A stretch of DNA of 64,000 bases from an uncultured Pelagimonas sp. (GTDB taxonomy: Bacteria > Pseudomonadota > Alphaproteobacteria > Rhodobacterales > Rhodobacteraceae), in NCBI GenBank assembly GCA_947499735.1, contig CANMPP010000001.1:1116001-1180000 (forward strand). The letters run 5' to 3'. A model generated the notes under the pieces. It saw only the letters and a program-made list of their open reading frames with translations, was not told where the DNA came from and made no database searches. The position numbers were made by a program, and so were the translations under genes. The stretch's first letter is position 1. The number at the start of each line of letters is the position of its first letter. Positions 1 through 8,952 of this stretch are shown here, piece by piece.

Positions 1-401
1 TGATTTATACATCCATCCGAACCGACCGCGACACCCAACGCCTGTCCACCCCGACGCGCATTGGCGTTCGTCATCCCAAGCTGAGCCAAGTCATCAAAAT
101 GATGGAGGCCAATTTGGAAGAGCCCATCAGCCCGAATGCCTTGGCGGACTATGTGGCGATGTCGACGCGGCAATTGGAACGGTTGTTCCGCCGTTACCTC
201 GATCGTTCGCCAAAGCGCTATTATATGGAGCTGAGATTGCAAAAGGCCCGCAACCTTTTGCTGCAAACAGATATGAGCGTGATCAATGTCGCATTGGCCT
301 GCGGGTTTTCATCCCCGTCGCATTTTTCGAAATGCTACCGCCAGCGTTATGACACCACCCCATATCGCGAACGCGGCGCGCATGCGGCTGCTCCGCATTA
401 A
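1..401 (+). CDS. GlxA-type AraC family transcriptional regulator, C-terminal part (GbdR-like)
   Basis: The reading frame is open from the first bases of the window, so the gene begins upstream and only its last ~133 residues are present. They hold a complete AraC-type double helix-turn-helix. The first helix region reads MSTRQLERLFRRYL and the second contains CGFSSPSHFSKCYR. The stretch before the HTH (RIGVRHPKLSQVI) and the style of the HTH resemble GbdR, the glycine-betaine-responsive activator of the GlxA subfamily, whose N-terminal half is a GATase1-like domain. That half is outside the window. Glycine betaine is the expected end product of the carnitine cluster at 31-37 kb, which supports the guess. 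The family is clear; the GbdR assignment is inference. Confidence 0.8.
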   Translation, partial: IYTSIRTDRDTQRLSTPTRIGVRHPKLSQVIKMMEANLEEPISPNALADYVAMSTRQLERLFRRYLDRSPKRYYMELRLQKARNLLLQTDMSVINVALACGFSSPSHFSKCYRQRYDTTPYRERGAHAAAPH

Positions 402-432
402 GGACACATCCTAGCAGCATCGGCGTAAACTA

Positions 433-486
433 TTTCCGGTTTTCTGGAAATAAAAAGTTGACAGTTTTTTCCTCTCCGGTCACTAG
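433..486 (+). promoter_or_regulatory. possible operator and promoter ahead of the aquaporin gene
   Basis: An inverted repeat TTTCC-N8-GGAAA lies at 433-450. A good -35 hexamer, TTGACA, follows at 458-463. The best -10 at 17 bp spacing (CACTAG) is poor, so either an activator is needed or the promoter is only approximate. The repeat just upstream of the -35 is placed as an activator site would be. Confidence 0.3.
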
Positions 487-526
487 AGGGCGGGTCTAGT
501 TTTGCCCGTCCATTAGGAGACACCAA

Positions 527-1180
527 ATGAAACGACAAATCGCAACTGAAGGCCTAGGTACCGCATTGCTTTTGATCGGTGTCGTCGGATCGGGGATCAT
601 GGCTGAGACCCTAGCCGATGGGAATACAGCCCTGGCTTTGCTAGCAAACGCCGTTGCAACGGGCTGCATGCTGTTTGTGATCATCACGATTTTGGGTCGC
701 CTGTCTGGCGCGCATTTCAATCCAATGGTGTCGTTGTTCTTTGCGTGGCGCGGCGAATTGGATAAATCCGCCCTGCCCGGCTATATCGGCGCACAGGTGA
801 TCGGTGGTATTTTGGGCGTGTGGGCCTGCCATGTCATGTTTGATATGACCGTCTTGCAGTTTTCCACGACCGTGCGCACCGGAACAGCGCAATGGTTTTC
901 CGAAATCATCGCCAGCTTTGGCCTGCTTTTTGTGATTTTGGGTGGCTTGCGGGCACGTGCAGATTTGGTCCCGATGCTGGTGGCCATGTATATCACAGGC
1001 GCCTACTGGTTTACGTCCTCCACGAGCTTTGCCAATCCGGCCGTAACCATTGCGCGCATGTTTTCAGATTCCTTCGCAGGGATCCGTCCGATGGACGCGC
1101 CAGGCTTTATCGTTGCGCAAATCGTCGCTCTTATCATAGCAATTGCGGTTTTACCTTGGCTCTTGGAAAAAGAAGACTAA
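527..1180 (+). CDS. MIP/aquaporin family channel
   Basis: Predicted inner-membrane channel for water or small neutral solutes. The protein has 217 residues, slightly short for the family, and is hydrophobic throughout with about six membrane segments. The two half-helix signatures are visible: HFNPMVS near residue 65, where the usual NPA is NPM, and FANPAVTIAR near residue 171, with the selectivity-filter arginine at about 177. An AGGAGA ribosome site precedes the ATG. Some short alphaproteobacterial MIP proteins, such as AqpS of rhizobial ars operons, move metalloids, but no arsenic gene is seen here, so the substrate is open. The next gene starts 10 bp downstream. Confidence 0.85.
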   Translation: MKRQIATEGLGTALLLIGVVGSGIMAETLADGNTALALLANAVATGCMLFVIITILGRLSGAHFNPMVSLFFAWRGELDKSALPGYIGAQVIGGILGVWACHVMFDMTVLQFSTTVRTGTAQWFSEIIASFGLLFVILGGLRARADLVPMLVAMYITGAYWFTSSTSFANPAVTIARMFSDSFAGIRPMDAPGFIVAQIVALIIAIAVLPWLLEKED

Positions 1181-1189
1181 TCTGATCGC

Positions 1190-1384
1190 ATGAGCAATGT
1201 GATCAATCTAAACAAGTTTCGCAAATCCAAACAACGCCAAGACCGTCGTGTTCAGGCCGATGAAAATGCTGTGAAATTTGGTCAGTCAAAGACCGAAAAG
1301 TCAAAGAACATCAGCGATATAGAGAAAGCTAAGCGTGACTTGGATGGACACCATTTGTCCGACGATGACACCCCGACATCATGA
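1190..1384 (+). CDS. DUF4169 family small protein
   Basis: A 64-residue, highly charged protein. It begins MSNVINLNKFRKSKQR and carries the NAVKFG and KAKRDLDGH signatures of DUF4169, a short family found almost only in Alphaproteobacteria and of unknown function. It is rich in Lys, Arg and Asp, with no membrane segment. It starts just after the aquaporin stop and overlaps the next gene by 4 bp (ATGA), so the two small genes are probably translationally coupled. The pairing with a ribbon-helix-helix protein is typical of this group and may point to nucleic-acid binding, but that is inference. Confidence 0.8.
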   Translation: MSNVINLNKFRKSKQRQDRRVQADENAVKFGQSKTEKSKNISDIEKAKRDLDGHHLSDDDTPTS

Positions 1385-1605
1385 AAGGGCCGGTTAAACA
1401 TTCCCTTAGCTTGCGTGGACATCGAACATCTGTGTCTTTGGAAGATGTCTTTTGGCGCGCTTTTCAAATAGCGGCCAAAGAAGAAGGTTTGGCGATCAAT
1501 GCCTTAGCGGCCAAAATTGATGAAACGCGTGATCCAGAAAACGGTCTGGCCTCCGCCATCCGTGTTTGGCTATTCGAACGCGAAATCACCAAAAACGAAG
1601 TGTAA
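1381..1605 (+). CDS. ribbon-helix-helix domain protein
   Basis: A 74-residue protein matching the ribbon-helix-helix family related to PF13467. An N-terminal beta strand (VKHSLSLRGHRTSVSLE) is followed by two helices (DVFWRAFQIAAKEEG and a second one up to VWLFE). Such proteins dimerise and usually bind DNA as small repressors, but the target of this subfamily is unknown. Its ATG overlaps the stop of the DUF4169 gene. It ends 5 bp from the oppositely directed ABC ATPase gene, leaving no room for a separate terminator. Confidence 0.8.
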   Translation: MKGPVKHSLSLRGHRTSVSLEDVFWRAFQIAAKEEGLAINALAAKIDETRDPENGLASAIRVWLFEREITKNEV

Positions 1606-1610
1606 GACTG

Positions 1611-2696
1611 TCAGTCAGCTTTCTGGGCAAACACAAAGCAGCGTTTGCGCCGCACCGTCAGCCATAGAACTGTACCTGGCTTTGGCAAAAATACGTTTGG
1701 CACTTTGGCTTTGATTTTGGTGCCCGCATCACACAACATAAATTCGACCAAGCTTTCGCTTCCCAAAAGACGGGCACGTTCAACAACGGCTCGCGCTGGG
1801 GTACCTGCGATCTCGGTCGAATTGGGGCCTTGGCCGGCGCGATCAAAGTCAATGTTTACATGTTGGGGCCGAAAAACAATTTCAACTTTCGTTCCGTTTT
1901 CAAACCCTGGGGCAAAGAACTGACCAAAGGCCGTATCAACCGAAGCACCATCAATGACGCCTGACAACATATTGATATCGCTAAAAAAGGATACGACCTT
2001 GCGATCCACGGGCGCGTTGTAAATATTGTAAGGCGCACCGGATTGGACAACCCGTCCCTCCCGCATCAGGGCGATTTCATCGGCCATACGCATGGCCTCT
2101 TCGGGTTCATGCGTCACCAATAGAACCGAGGCGTTTTCTTCTTTCAAAACCGAAAGCGTATCGTCACGGATTTCATCGCGCAGACGATTGTCCAAACCAG
2201 AAAACGGTTCATCCATCAACATAATGCGCGGCTTGGGCGCTAGGGCACGTACAAGCGCCACGCGCTGTTGTTCGCCACCCGACAGTTCATGTGGAAATGC
2301 ATCCAGATAGTGACCTAGCCCAACACGTTCCAGAAGAGTCGAGATACGATGGAGCTTTTCCTTGCTAGATCCAGACAGGCCAAAGCCGACATTGTCGCGC
2401 ACGCTGAGATGAGGGAACAGCGCAAAATCCTGAAACATCAGACCAATTTTGCGCCGCTCTGGGGGAATGCGAAACACGGTATCGCATACAAGATCGCCAT
2501 CTACATGGATTGATCCGCTATCCTGCATATCAACCCCTGCGATCATCCGCAAAGTTGTCGATTTACCGCATCCCGATGGTCCCAAAAGGCAGGTCACCTG
2601 CCCCGGTGCGATCGAAAGTGAAACATCATCGACCACACGCGTAGCGCCATAATGTTTCACCAGATTGCGGACTTCTAATCGGGGTGATTGGGGCAC
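1611..2696 (-). CDS. ABC transporter ATP-binding protein, Fe3+/polyamine importer type (FbpC-like)
   Basis: ATPase subunit of a binding-protein-dependent importer, 361 residues. Walker A GPSGCGKST lies at 39-47, the Q-loop glutamine at 89, the signature LSGGEQQR at 138-145, Walker B MLMDEP at about 159-164 and the switch histidine at 196. The C-terminal ~120 residues form a TOBE-like regulatory region. The overall form is that of the Fe(III) and related ATPases (FbpC/FutC). No permease or binding-protein gene lies beside it, so it is an orphan ATPase here. It sits 50 bp downstream of the symporter gene on the same strand and may be co-transcribed with it. The transported substrate cannot be read from the sequence. 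Confidence 0.88.
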   Translation of the reverse strand: MPQSPRLEVRNLVKHYGATRVVDDVSLSIAPGQVTCLLGPSGCGKSTTLRMIAGVDMQDSGSIHVDGDLVCDTVFRIPPERRKIGLMFQDFALFPHLSVRDNVGFGLSGSSKEKLHRISTLLERVGLGHYLDAFPHELSGGEQQRVALVRALAPKPRIMLMDEPFSGLDNRLRDEIRDDTLSVLKEENASVLLVTHEPEEAMRMADEIALMREGRVVQSGAPYNIYNAPVDRKVVSFFSDINMLSGVIDGASVDTAFGQFFAPGFENGTKVEIVFRPQHVNIDFDRAGQGPNSTEIAGTPARAVVERARLLGSESLVEFMLCDAGTKIKAKVPNVFLPKPGTVLWLTVRRKRCFVFAQKAD

Positions 2697-2746
2697 TTAT
2701 GCGGTCTCGTTTACAGATAAAATCAGGCTTTTGCGTATCAGCCCCT

Positions 2747-4114
2747 CTAATCCATCGCAACCCTTCGCGCTCCGATCAGACAAGCGACGAAGCCTATGAT
2801 CAACACAGCGCAGCAAATCACGAGAAGCTGTTCGTATTTGTGACCCTCCGGCAAAAGTGCTGCAAACATGCCCGATGCTCTTGCGAAATAGGCGATAGCC
2901 CCCAGAACAGCAGCCGCAAATGCGACAAGATAGGACCAGACCGGCAAAGCGCGATTTGCGAACAGACCTATGACCAATACGGGTGTCAGGAACATTGACG
3001 CTGTGCCACTAACCGCAACCGCATCAAACAATGCGGAATTGCCCCATAGTGTCAGCGCCATCCCCAGCAAAGCAAAGCCCAACATCGCGATCCGACCGCC
3101 CAGCAAGCTGCGGGGCAACAGCGATAATTCTTCAACCATCAAACGTGATGCCGAGGCAAGGGCGCTGTCCAGCGTGGACAAGGCAGACACCAAAAGCGAC
3201 ATCAAAAGAAGTGCGAAAATTGGCGTGGGCAGGATCTGGGCCCATGTGCCCAATAGGTTATTGTCATATTCCGCCCCAGCCAAATGGGCCTGAACGCCAA
3301 ACAAACCAAAGGCGAAGATACATAGGGCCGAAATCCAAAACGCATGTAGGAACGATTTTCGCGTTGTACTCGGATCCGCAATAAACCCACGATCCATCAT
3401 GACCGGATCGTGAATAGGGTAGGAAAACACCTGTAGCGCGGCCACAATCAGCAAGATCCACCCTAAATGTTGTCCAGAAGCCCCTTCTGCAGTCATCACC
3501 GATGCGACGTCAAAATCAGGCTGGATGACAAACGCAATCAGTGCCAGCGCGAAAACGATCAGAAAAACCATCATTTGCACCACATCGGTGCGCAAGGCTG
3601 CGCTTAAACCGCCCCAAGCGGAATAGATCAAAGCCAAAGCGCCCATCGCGATCACCGCATAGGTCTGTGACCCAGGCAGGAGTGCTTCAAAAATCAGACC
3701 GACCACCAGCAGGTTTGCAAAAACCTCGGATAACAAGCGCAACGCGATGACAATATTATATGTCACCGTTCCGGTTCGCCCAAACCGGGCGTTCAACCAA
3801 TCTTGCACGCTGCTTGCGCCGTTTTGGCGCAAATGCCCAACGATCCACGCGCCTGTCAGAAAAGACCCGTAGTAAGCGGTATATGCCAAAACCCCGGCAA
3901 TCCCGTAAAAATAGCCCAAAATGGCCGAATTCAATAGGGATCTGGCGAAAATCCATGTCGTGACTTGGCTTAGAACCAAGGTCCAAAGACCAGGTTGTTG
4001 TCCTGCATGCCCCGATCCCGAGAAAAAGCCATCGATGCTGATGCGTCGTGGCGCCATGGCGACGCTAATTCCAAAAACAATGGCCAAACCGGCCAAAATA
4101 TAAGGGGTGATCAT
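2747..4114 (-). CDS. sodium:solute symporter family (SSS) transporter
   Basis: A 455-residue polytopic membrane protein of the SSS family. It begins directly with a membrane helix (MITPYILAGLAIVFG) and shows about 12-13 hydrophobic segments. The region around YSAWGGLSAALRTDVVQ resembles the conserved segment of SSS transporters (the GGLxAxxxTD motif) that forms part of the sodium and substrate path. It would import an organic solute with Na+, as suits a marine bacterium. The substrate is unknown. It lies in a leftward gene run between a PIN-domain gene and an orphan ABC ATPase. Confidence 0.85.
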   Translation of the reverse strand: MITPYILAGLAIVFGISVAMAPRRISIDGFFSGSGHAGQQPGLWTLVLSQVTTWIFARSLLNSAILGYFYGIAGVLAYTAYYGSFLTGAWIVGHLRQNGASSVQDWLNARFGRTGTVTYNIVIALRLLSEVFANLLVVGLIFEALLPGSQTYAVIAMGALALIYSAWGGLSAALRTDVVQMMVFLIVFALALIAFVIQPDFDVASVMTAEGASGQHLGWILLIVAALQVFSYPIHDPVMMDRGFIADPSTTRKSFLHAFWISALCIFAFGLFGVQAHLAGAEYDNNLLGTWAQILPTPIFALLLMSLLVSALSTLDSALASASRLMVEELSLLPRSLLGGRIAMLGFALLGMALTLWGNSALFDAVAVSGTASMFLTPVLVIGLFANRALPVWSYLVAFAAAVLGAIAYFARASGMFAALLPEGHKYEQLLVICCAVLIIGFVACLIGARRVAMD

Positions 4115-4213
4115 TGGGGCTCCCGAATGTACTGTACCATTTCGGGCAACCTGCTCTATTCCGCCCAGAGCAACAAGCGATCCGCCACAAACCCGCGGAA
4201 ATGTGAGAGAATG

Positions 4214-4768
4214 TTAACTGTCTGAAAGATGCGACAAATGTTTGCCCAAACGCGGCAAGCGCGCTTTTTTCATCAACGCCCGCACTGTCCAATCATCGCC
4301 TGACAACCGGCGGGCTTCTTTTAGAACCTGTGTCGCAACATATTCAACGGCATCTGGATCAGATTGGCAAAATCCTAGAAGAAACGCGTCAGGATCCGTA
4401 CGACTAAGACCCTCTTCACTCAAAATACCGCGTGGGAAATCTTTGGCATTGTTCGTCACAATAACATCTGCCGACCCTGCAATCGCGGCGGCCAGTACAT
4501 GCGTATCTGCGGGATCTGGCAACCAAAGGCGATCTTCCAACGAGGGTGGCCATGACACTTCTGCCTGTGCCCATTGTGACGAAAGCACTGCGATTTCACT
4601 GCGTGCCTGCATTTCGCCACCCGGACCAATTTTACGCGCGGCCCGTGCCCATTCCTCCAGAATACGCGCGGACCACAGAGGTTCGTAAAGGCCCTGCCCG
4701 GCCACACCGATCAGCATTTCGCGCATCACAGTGGGGTAAATCACACATGTGTCCAGCAGAACCTTCAC
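4214..4768 (-). CDS. PIN domain protein (RSP_2648-like)
   Basis: A 184-residue protein with an N-terminal PIN-type nuclease fold. The first acidic site is in MKVLLDTCVIYP (Asp6), further acidic residues are in LPDPADTHVLAAA, and the last is in VIVTNNAKDFP. These residues normally bind metal and cut RNA. No antitoxin-like partner precedes it. Instead it follows an RNA methyltransferase gene by 22 bp on the same strand, an arrangement I recall as the RSP_2647/RSP_2648 pair in Rhodobacter. That makes a housekeeping RNA-processing role more likely than a toxin role, but this is inference. Confidence 0.8.
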   Translation of the reverse strand: MKVLLDTCVIYPTVMREMLIGVAGQGLYEPLWSARILEEWARAARKIGPGGEMQARSEIAVLSSQWAQAEVSWPPSLEDRLWLPDPADTHVLAAAIAGSADVIVTNNAKDFPRGILSEEGLSRTDPDAFLLGFCQSDPDAVEYVATQVLKEARRLSGDDWTVRALMKKARLPRLGKHLSHLSDS

Positions 4769-4790
4769 AATGCCAACCTACAGAGCCAAC

Positions 4791-6005
4791 CTACAGACGG
4801 AAAAACAGCGCTTTAAGATATCCGCTTTCTGCCAATTGCGGCAGCAGCGGATGATCTGGACCAGCAGCACCTGTATGGATCAGCTGCGCGCGACGTCCCG
4901 AACGACCGATACCGCGCAAACATGCCCCGGTAAAGGCGCTTAGATCCGCGGCATGGGAACAGGAACACAGAACCAAATATCCATCCTTGGCCACAACCGT
5001 TGCTGCCAGTCGTGCAATCCGTTCATAAGCCCGCAATCCAGCTTCAAGCGCCGGTTTGTTCGGTGCAAATGCGGGTGGATCACAAACCACCATATCAAAT
5101 GTCATGCCTTCATCGGCAAGCGCCGAAAGCGTGTCAAAAGCATCGCCTTTTCGTGTCGAAAAGCGATCAGACGCGCCCATATGTGCCGCCCCTTGCTCCG
5201 CCAAATCCAGCGCCGCAGCAGACCCATCGACGCATAATGCCGACGTGGCACCACCCGCCAAAGCCGCCAAACCAAAGCCGCCAACATGTGAAAACACATC
5301 CAGCACATCCAGATCTTTGGCCAAACGCCCACCAAACCCATGGTTGGGACGTTGATCAAAGAACAGACCGGTTTTTTGCCCACCCGCAAGATCGGCCATA
5401 TAGGTTGCACCATTCATGACCACAGGAATCGGGGCATCGGGCATTGCACCGCGCAGAACAAGGTCTGTTGCGTCCAGCCCTTCAAGACCACGGCCACGAC
5501 CAGATGCGTTTTTGATCACGTTTTGAATGCCTGAGACCGCGCATAATGCCTCAGTCATGGTTTCAATCAAAACATCCGCCCAGGCCGCATTCGGCTGGAT
5601 GACAGCATAATCCCCAAAGCGATCCACGATCACGCCGGGCAATCCATCAGATTCCGCATGAATAAGACGATAGAAAGGCGCATCAAACAACCGTTCACGC
5701 ATGGCCAAGGCTTTGGCAAATTTGGATTTAAACCACTCCAGATCCACGTCCGTTTCGCAATCACGATCCAGCATACGGCACGTGATTTTCGAGGCCGTGT
5801 TCACCGCAACCAACCCCAAAGGCGTGCGTTCATTGTCCTGCAAAATTGCCAATGTTCCCGGTGCAATCGCTTTGCTGCGGCGATCCAGAACCAGTTCATT
5901 GTCATACACCCACGGCGCGCCACGTCGGATCGCGCGCGCATTGGCTTTGGGTTTCAGGCGGATTACGGGCCGGCTCGCGGCGGTATTTGAGGCACTATCT
6001 GTCAT
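4791..6005 (-). CDS. class I SAM-dependent RNA methyltransferase with PUA domain (RlmI-like, RSP_2647-like)
   Basis: About 404 residues. The N-terminal part (RLKPKANARAIRRGAPWVYDNEL) is a PUA RNA-binding domain. The C-terminal part is a Rossmann methyltransferase with the SAM motif DVFSHVGGFGLAAL and the catalytic-type motif CDPPAF; a later segment (LVLCSCSH) completes the RlmI-type C5-cytosine or related 23S rRNA methyltransferase pattern. The start is uncertain: I chose the ATG giving MTDSASNTA, but a frame begins eight codons earlier and neither has a good ribosome site. It heads the leftward run with the PIN gene. The modified nucleotide is not known. Confidence 0.82.
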   Translation of the reverse strand: MTDSASNTAASRPVIRLKPKANARAIRRGAPWVYDNELVLDRRSKAIAPGTLAILQDNERTPLGLVAVNTASKITCRMLDRDCETDVDLEWFKSKFAKALAMRERLFDAPFYRLIHAESDGLPGVIVDRFGDYAVIQPNAAWADVLIETMTEALCAVSGIQNVIKNASGRGRGLEGLDATDLVLRGAMPDAPIPVVMNGATYMADLAGGQKTGLFFDQRPNHGFGGRLAKDLDVLDVFSHVGGFGLAALAGGATSALCVDGSAAALDLAEQGAAHMGASDRFSTRKGDAFDTLSALADEGMTFDMVVCDPPAFAPNKPALEAGLRAYERIARLAATVVAKDGYLVLCSCSHAADLSAFTGACLRGIGRSGRRAQLIHTGAAGPDHPLLPQLAESGYLKALFFRL

Positions 6006-6158
6006 ATCACGTGCTGTAGCCTGAAACATGTTGAGTGAAAAGGCAGCTTGCGCATATCATTTCTGATTAGAGGCCTATTATTTTGTAACTGGGTTCGACA
6101 TGGCAATCCGGTGCAGCCTTCATAAAAAGGTTATGAAACTGCCGTAAATAGCTTTACT

Positions 6159-6170
6159 GTTAGCGCTAAC
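6159..6170. promoter_or_regulatory. 12-bp palindrome ahead of edd (LacI-family, CceR-like operator candidate)
   Basis: GTTAGCGCTAAC is a perfect palindrome with a central CG, the usual form of a LacI-family operator. It lies about 125 bp upstream of edd. In Rhodobacter sphaeroides the LacI-family regulator CceR controls Entner-Doudoroff and gluconeogenic genes through a palindrome that I recall as very similar. A related palindrome lies in front of the gap gene at 60.46 kb. Confidence 0.55.
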
Positions 6171-6295
6171 TGTTTTACGTTTTGACAGCGAAACACGGTT
6201 AATCATCGTGCAACGACCATTCGGCAGATCGTACTGACCACACGTTACAAACTGCCTGCCCCAGCAACACCAAGGGTCAGCCAAGGGAGATCCCC

Positions 6296-8101
6296 ATGCC
6301 AATGAATGATACCATCGCCAAGGTAACGAAACGGATCATCGAACGGTCCAAGCCAACCCGCGACGTTTACCTATCCCGCATGGCGCAAGCCGCAGAAGAA
6401 GGCCCGCGTCGGGCACATCTGACCTGCGGGAACCAAGCGCATGCTTATGCTGCCATGGGTGATGACCAAGGGCGCTTGGCTGAGGGGAAGACCCCGAACC
6501 TTGGCATTGTGACGGCCTATAATGACATGTTGTCCGCCCACCAGCCCTATGAAACCTACCCTGATTTAATCCGGGATGAAGCCCGCAAAAACGGCGCAAC
6601 GGCGCAGGTGGCCGGTGGTGTCCCCGCAATGTGTGATGGTGTGACACAAGGCCAGGTTGGCATGGAATTGTCGCTGTTTTCACGCGATGTTATTGCGCTA
6701 TCGACTGGCGTGTCTTTGTCCCACAACACCTATGATTCCGCGCTCTACCTTGGGATTTGCGACAAAATCGTGCCTGGTCTCATTATTGGCGCGGCAACAT
6801 TTGGCTATATTCCCGGTATCTTTGTGCCTGCTGGCCCCATGACATCAGGCCTGCCGAATGAAGAAAAAGCCAAAGTGCGCAAGCAATTCGCCACCGGTGA
6901 AGTTGGCCGGGACGAATTGATGAAGGCGGAAATGGCGTCTTATCATGGTCCAGGCACATGTACGTTCTACGGCACGGCCAATTCCAACCAAATGTTGATG
7001 GAAATCATGGGACTGCACCTGCCGGGTGCCTCCTTTGTCAATCCGCACACACCGTTGCGCGAAGCCCTGACAAAAGCCGCCGCAAAACGCGCGCTGGAAA
7101 TCACGGCGCAAGGCAATGATTACCGCCCTATGTCAGACATTCTGGATGAAAAGGCATTTGTGAACGGTATCATTGGCTTGATGGCCACGGGTGGTTCCAC
7201 CAATCTGGTTCTGCACCTGCCTGCTATGGCGCGCGCGGCTGGGGTCATTTTGGAAATGGAAGATTTCGACGAAATCTCTTCAGCCACCCCATTGATGGCA
7301 CGTGTCTATCCAAACGGGTTGGCGGATGTGAACCACTTCCATGCGGCAGGTGGTCTGCAATATTTGATCAGCTCACTTCTGGATGATGGCATTCTGCATG
7401 AAGATGTCAAAACCGTCGCAGGTGACGGTCTGTCGATTTACACGCAGGATCCAAAACTGGAACATGACGAAATCACCTATGTTCCCGGGCCAGAGGCCAG
7501 CCTGAACGAAAAAATCCTGCGCCCTGCCTCAGATGCCTTTGCTGCCACTGGTGGTTTGCGTCAATTGACTGGCAATCTGGGTGAAGGGGTTATGAAAGTA
7601 TCTGCGGTCAAAGAAGAGCACCGCATTGTCGAAGCACCGGTTCGCGTGTTCCACGATCAGGCAGATGTCAAAATCGCCTTCCAGAACGGTGAACTCACAG
7701 AAGACACAATTGTCGTTGTGCGCTTCCAAGGGCCGACAGCCAACGGCATGCCCGAATTGCACTCGCTGACGCCAACCCTGACGGTTTTGCTGGATCGCGG
7801 TCTGAAAGTGGCACTTGTCACCGACGGGCGCATGTCGGGCGCATCTGGAAAAGTACCCGCCGCCATTCACGTATCGCCTGAGGCCGCCAATGGCGGACCG
7901 CTGGCCAAGCTAAAAGATGGCGATATGGTCCGGGTAGATGCAGTTCAGGGCACAATTTCTTGTCTTGAGGATGGCTTTGACGCAAGAGTTCCTGTATCGG
8001 CTGACCTGTCTGATAATGGACACGGAATTGGGCGGGAATTGTTCGAGCCCTTCCGTCGGAATGTCGGACTTGCTACCAAAGGCGCGGCTGTCGTCGTCTA
8101 A
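6296..8101 (+). CDS. edd: phosphogluconate dehydratase
   Basis: Converts 6-phosphogluconate to 2-keto-3-deoxy-6-phosphogluconate in the Entner-Doudoroff pathway; cytosolic iron-sulfur enzyme. The protein has 601 residues, the normal length. Typical IlvD/Edd segments are seen: [39 protein letters not shown] and [15 protein letters not shown], with cysteines placed to hold the cluster, and [15 protein letters not shown] in the middle. A good ribosome site (AAGGGAGA) is 5 bp from the chosen ATG; a second ATG two codons on is possible. It is followed after 19 bp by eda, so the two form an operon, with a palindromic operator upstream and a terminator after eda. Confidence 0.97.
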   Translation: MPMNDTIAKVTKRIIERSKPTRDVYLSRMAQAAEEGPRRAHLTCGNQAHAYAAMGDDQGRLAEGKTPNLGIVTAYNDMLSAHQPYETYPDLIRDEARKNGATAQVAGGVPAMCDGVTQGQVGMELSLFSRDVIALSTGVSLSHNTYDSALYLGICDKIVPGLIIGAATFGYIPGIFVPAGPMTSGLPNEEKAKVRKQFATGEVGRDELMKAEMASYHGPGTCTFYGTANSNQMLMEIMGLHLPGASFVNPHTPLREALTKAAAKRALEITAQGNDYRPMSDILDEKAFVNGIIGLMATGGSTNLVLHLPAMARAAGVILEMEDFDEISSATPLMARVYPNGLADVNHFHAAGGLQYLISSLLDDGILHEDVKTVAGDGLSIYTQDPKLEHDEITYVPGPEASLNEKILRPASDAFAATGGLRQLTGNLGEGVMKVSAVKEEHRIVEAPVRVFHDQADVKIAFQNGELTEDTIVVVRFQGPTANGMPELHSLTPTLTVLLDRGLKVALVTDGRMSGASGKVPAAIHVSPEAANGGPLAKLKDGDMVRVDAVQGTISCLEDGFDARVPVSADLSDNGHGIGRELFEPFRRNVGLATKGAAVVV

Positions 8102-8120
8102 GACATAGGGAAGGGAAAAA

Positions 8121-8762
8121 ATGACACCTCAAGAAGCGAGTATCTCCAACGAAAAGCTCTGCGGTTTGGCGCCGGTTATTCCGGTGATCGTGGTCAAAGA
8201 TGTGGCCCACGCGAAACCTTTGGCGGAAGCACTGGTTGCGGGCGGCTTGCCTGTTCTGGAAGTGACATTGCGCACCCCAGTTGCGCTGGACGCGATCCGC
8301 GAAATGGCCACCGTTGAAGGCGGCGTCGTTGGTGCGGGCACATTGCTCAGCGCGGCTGACGTAAAAGCGGCCGTTGAAGCGGGCGCAAAATTCGGCGTAT
8401 CCCCCGGCGCGACAGATGAATTGCTGGACGCGGTTGAAGCAGCAGATCTGCCAACATTGCCAGGCGTTGCAACATCCACAGAATCCATGCGTCTTTTGGC
8501 GCGCGGCTATACGGTTCAGAAATTCTTTCCTGCCGAAGCCAATGGTGGTGCAAAAGCGCTGAAAGCAATCGGTGCACCTTTGCTGGCCGCGAAATTCTGC
8601 CCAACAGGTGGCATTTCCATGAAAAATGTTGGCGATTACCTAAGCCTATCCAACACACTGTGTGTGGGTGGTTCTTGGGTGGCCCCGCTGGATCTGATGG
8701 AAAAAGGCGATTGGAAAGCGATTGAGGAACTGGCCGCAGAAGCAGCCGCCCTGCCGCGCTAA
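8121..8762 (+). CDS. eda: 2-dehydro-3-deoxy-phosphogluconate (KDPG) aldolase
   Basis: Cleaves KDPG to pyruvate and glyceraldehyde 3-phosphate, the second Entner-Doudoroff step. The protein has 213 residues, typical of the class I trimeric enzyme. The Schiff-base lysine is K134 in VQKFFPAE; the acid/base Glu47 and Arg51 lie in LEVTLRT, and the phosphate-binding region includes CPTGGI and CVGGSW. A ribosome site, GGGAAGGG, lies just before the ATG. It is the second gene of the edd-eda operon, which ends in a strong intrinsic terminator. Confidence 0.97.
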   Translation: MTPQEASISNEKLCGLAPVIPVIVVKDVAHAKPLAEALVAGGLPVLEVTLRTPVALDAIREMATVEGGVVGAGTLLSAADVKAAVEAGAKFGVSPGATDELLDAVEAADLPTLPGVATSTESMRLLARGYTVQKFFPAEANGGAKALKAIGAPLLAAKFCPTGGISMKNVGDYLSLSNTLCVGGSWVAPLDLMEKGDWKAIEELAAEAAALPR

Positions 8763-8783
8763 TCCATTTTTTCAAAATCAAAG

Positions 8784-8815
8784 AACCGGCGTATTTTATG
8801 CGCCGGTTTTTCTTT
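8784..8815 (+). terminator. intrinsic terminator of edd-eda
   Basis: Arms AACCGGCG (8784-8791) and CGCCGGTT (8801-8808) pair perfectly, with extra pairing inside a short AT-rich loop. A T-rich tail follows at once. It lies 22 bp after the eda stop. Confidence 0.9.
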
Positions 8816-8952
8816 GCAAATTCACCTTGAACATTACACGCACTTGTTGGCGTGGGTTGGTTTGCATTGAGGCCTGACAAAAGCCGCCTCACGGACCAAC
8901 AGCTTTCATTGCCTCTATTACCTTTCCGCTCCCTAACGATAAAACCACACCT

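Noticed and set aside
1190..1605. DUF4169 and ribbon-helix-helix genes as a toxin-antitoxin module
   Set aside because: Neither protein looks like a toxin, and both belong to housekeeping-type small families of this group.
4214..4768. PIN protein as a toxin of a toxin-antitoxin pair
   Set aside because: No antitoxin-like small gene is beside it; the neighbour is an RNA methyltransferase.
8347..8892. 181-codon minus-strand frame over eda
   Set aside because: It is a shadow of eda and runs through the eda terminator.
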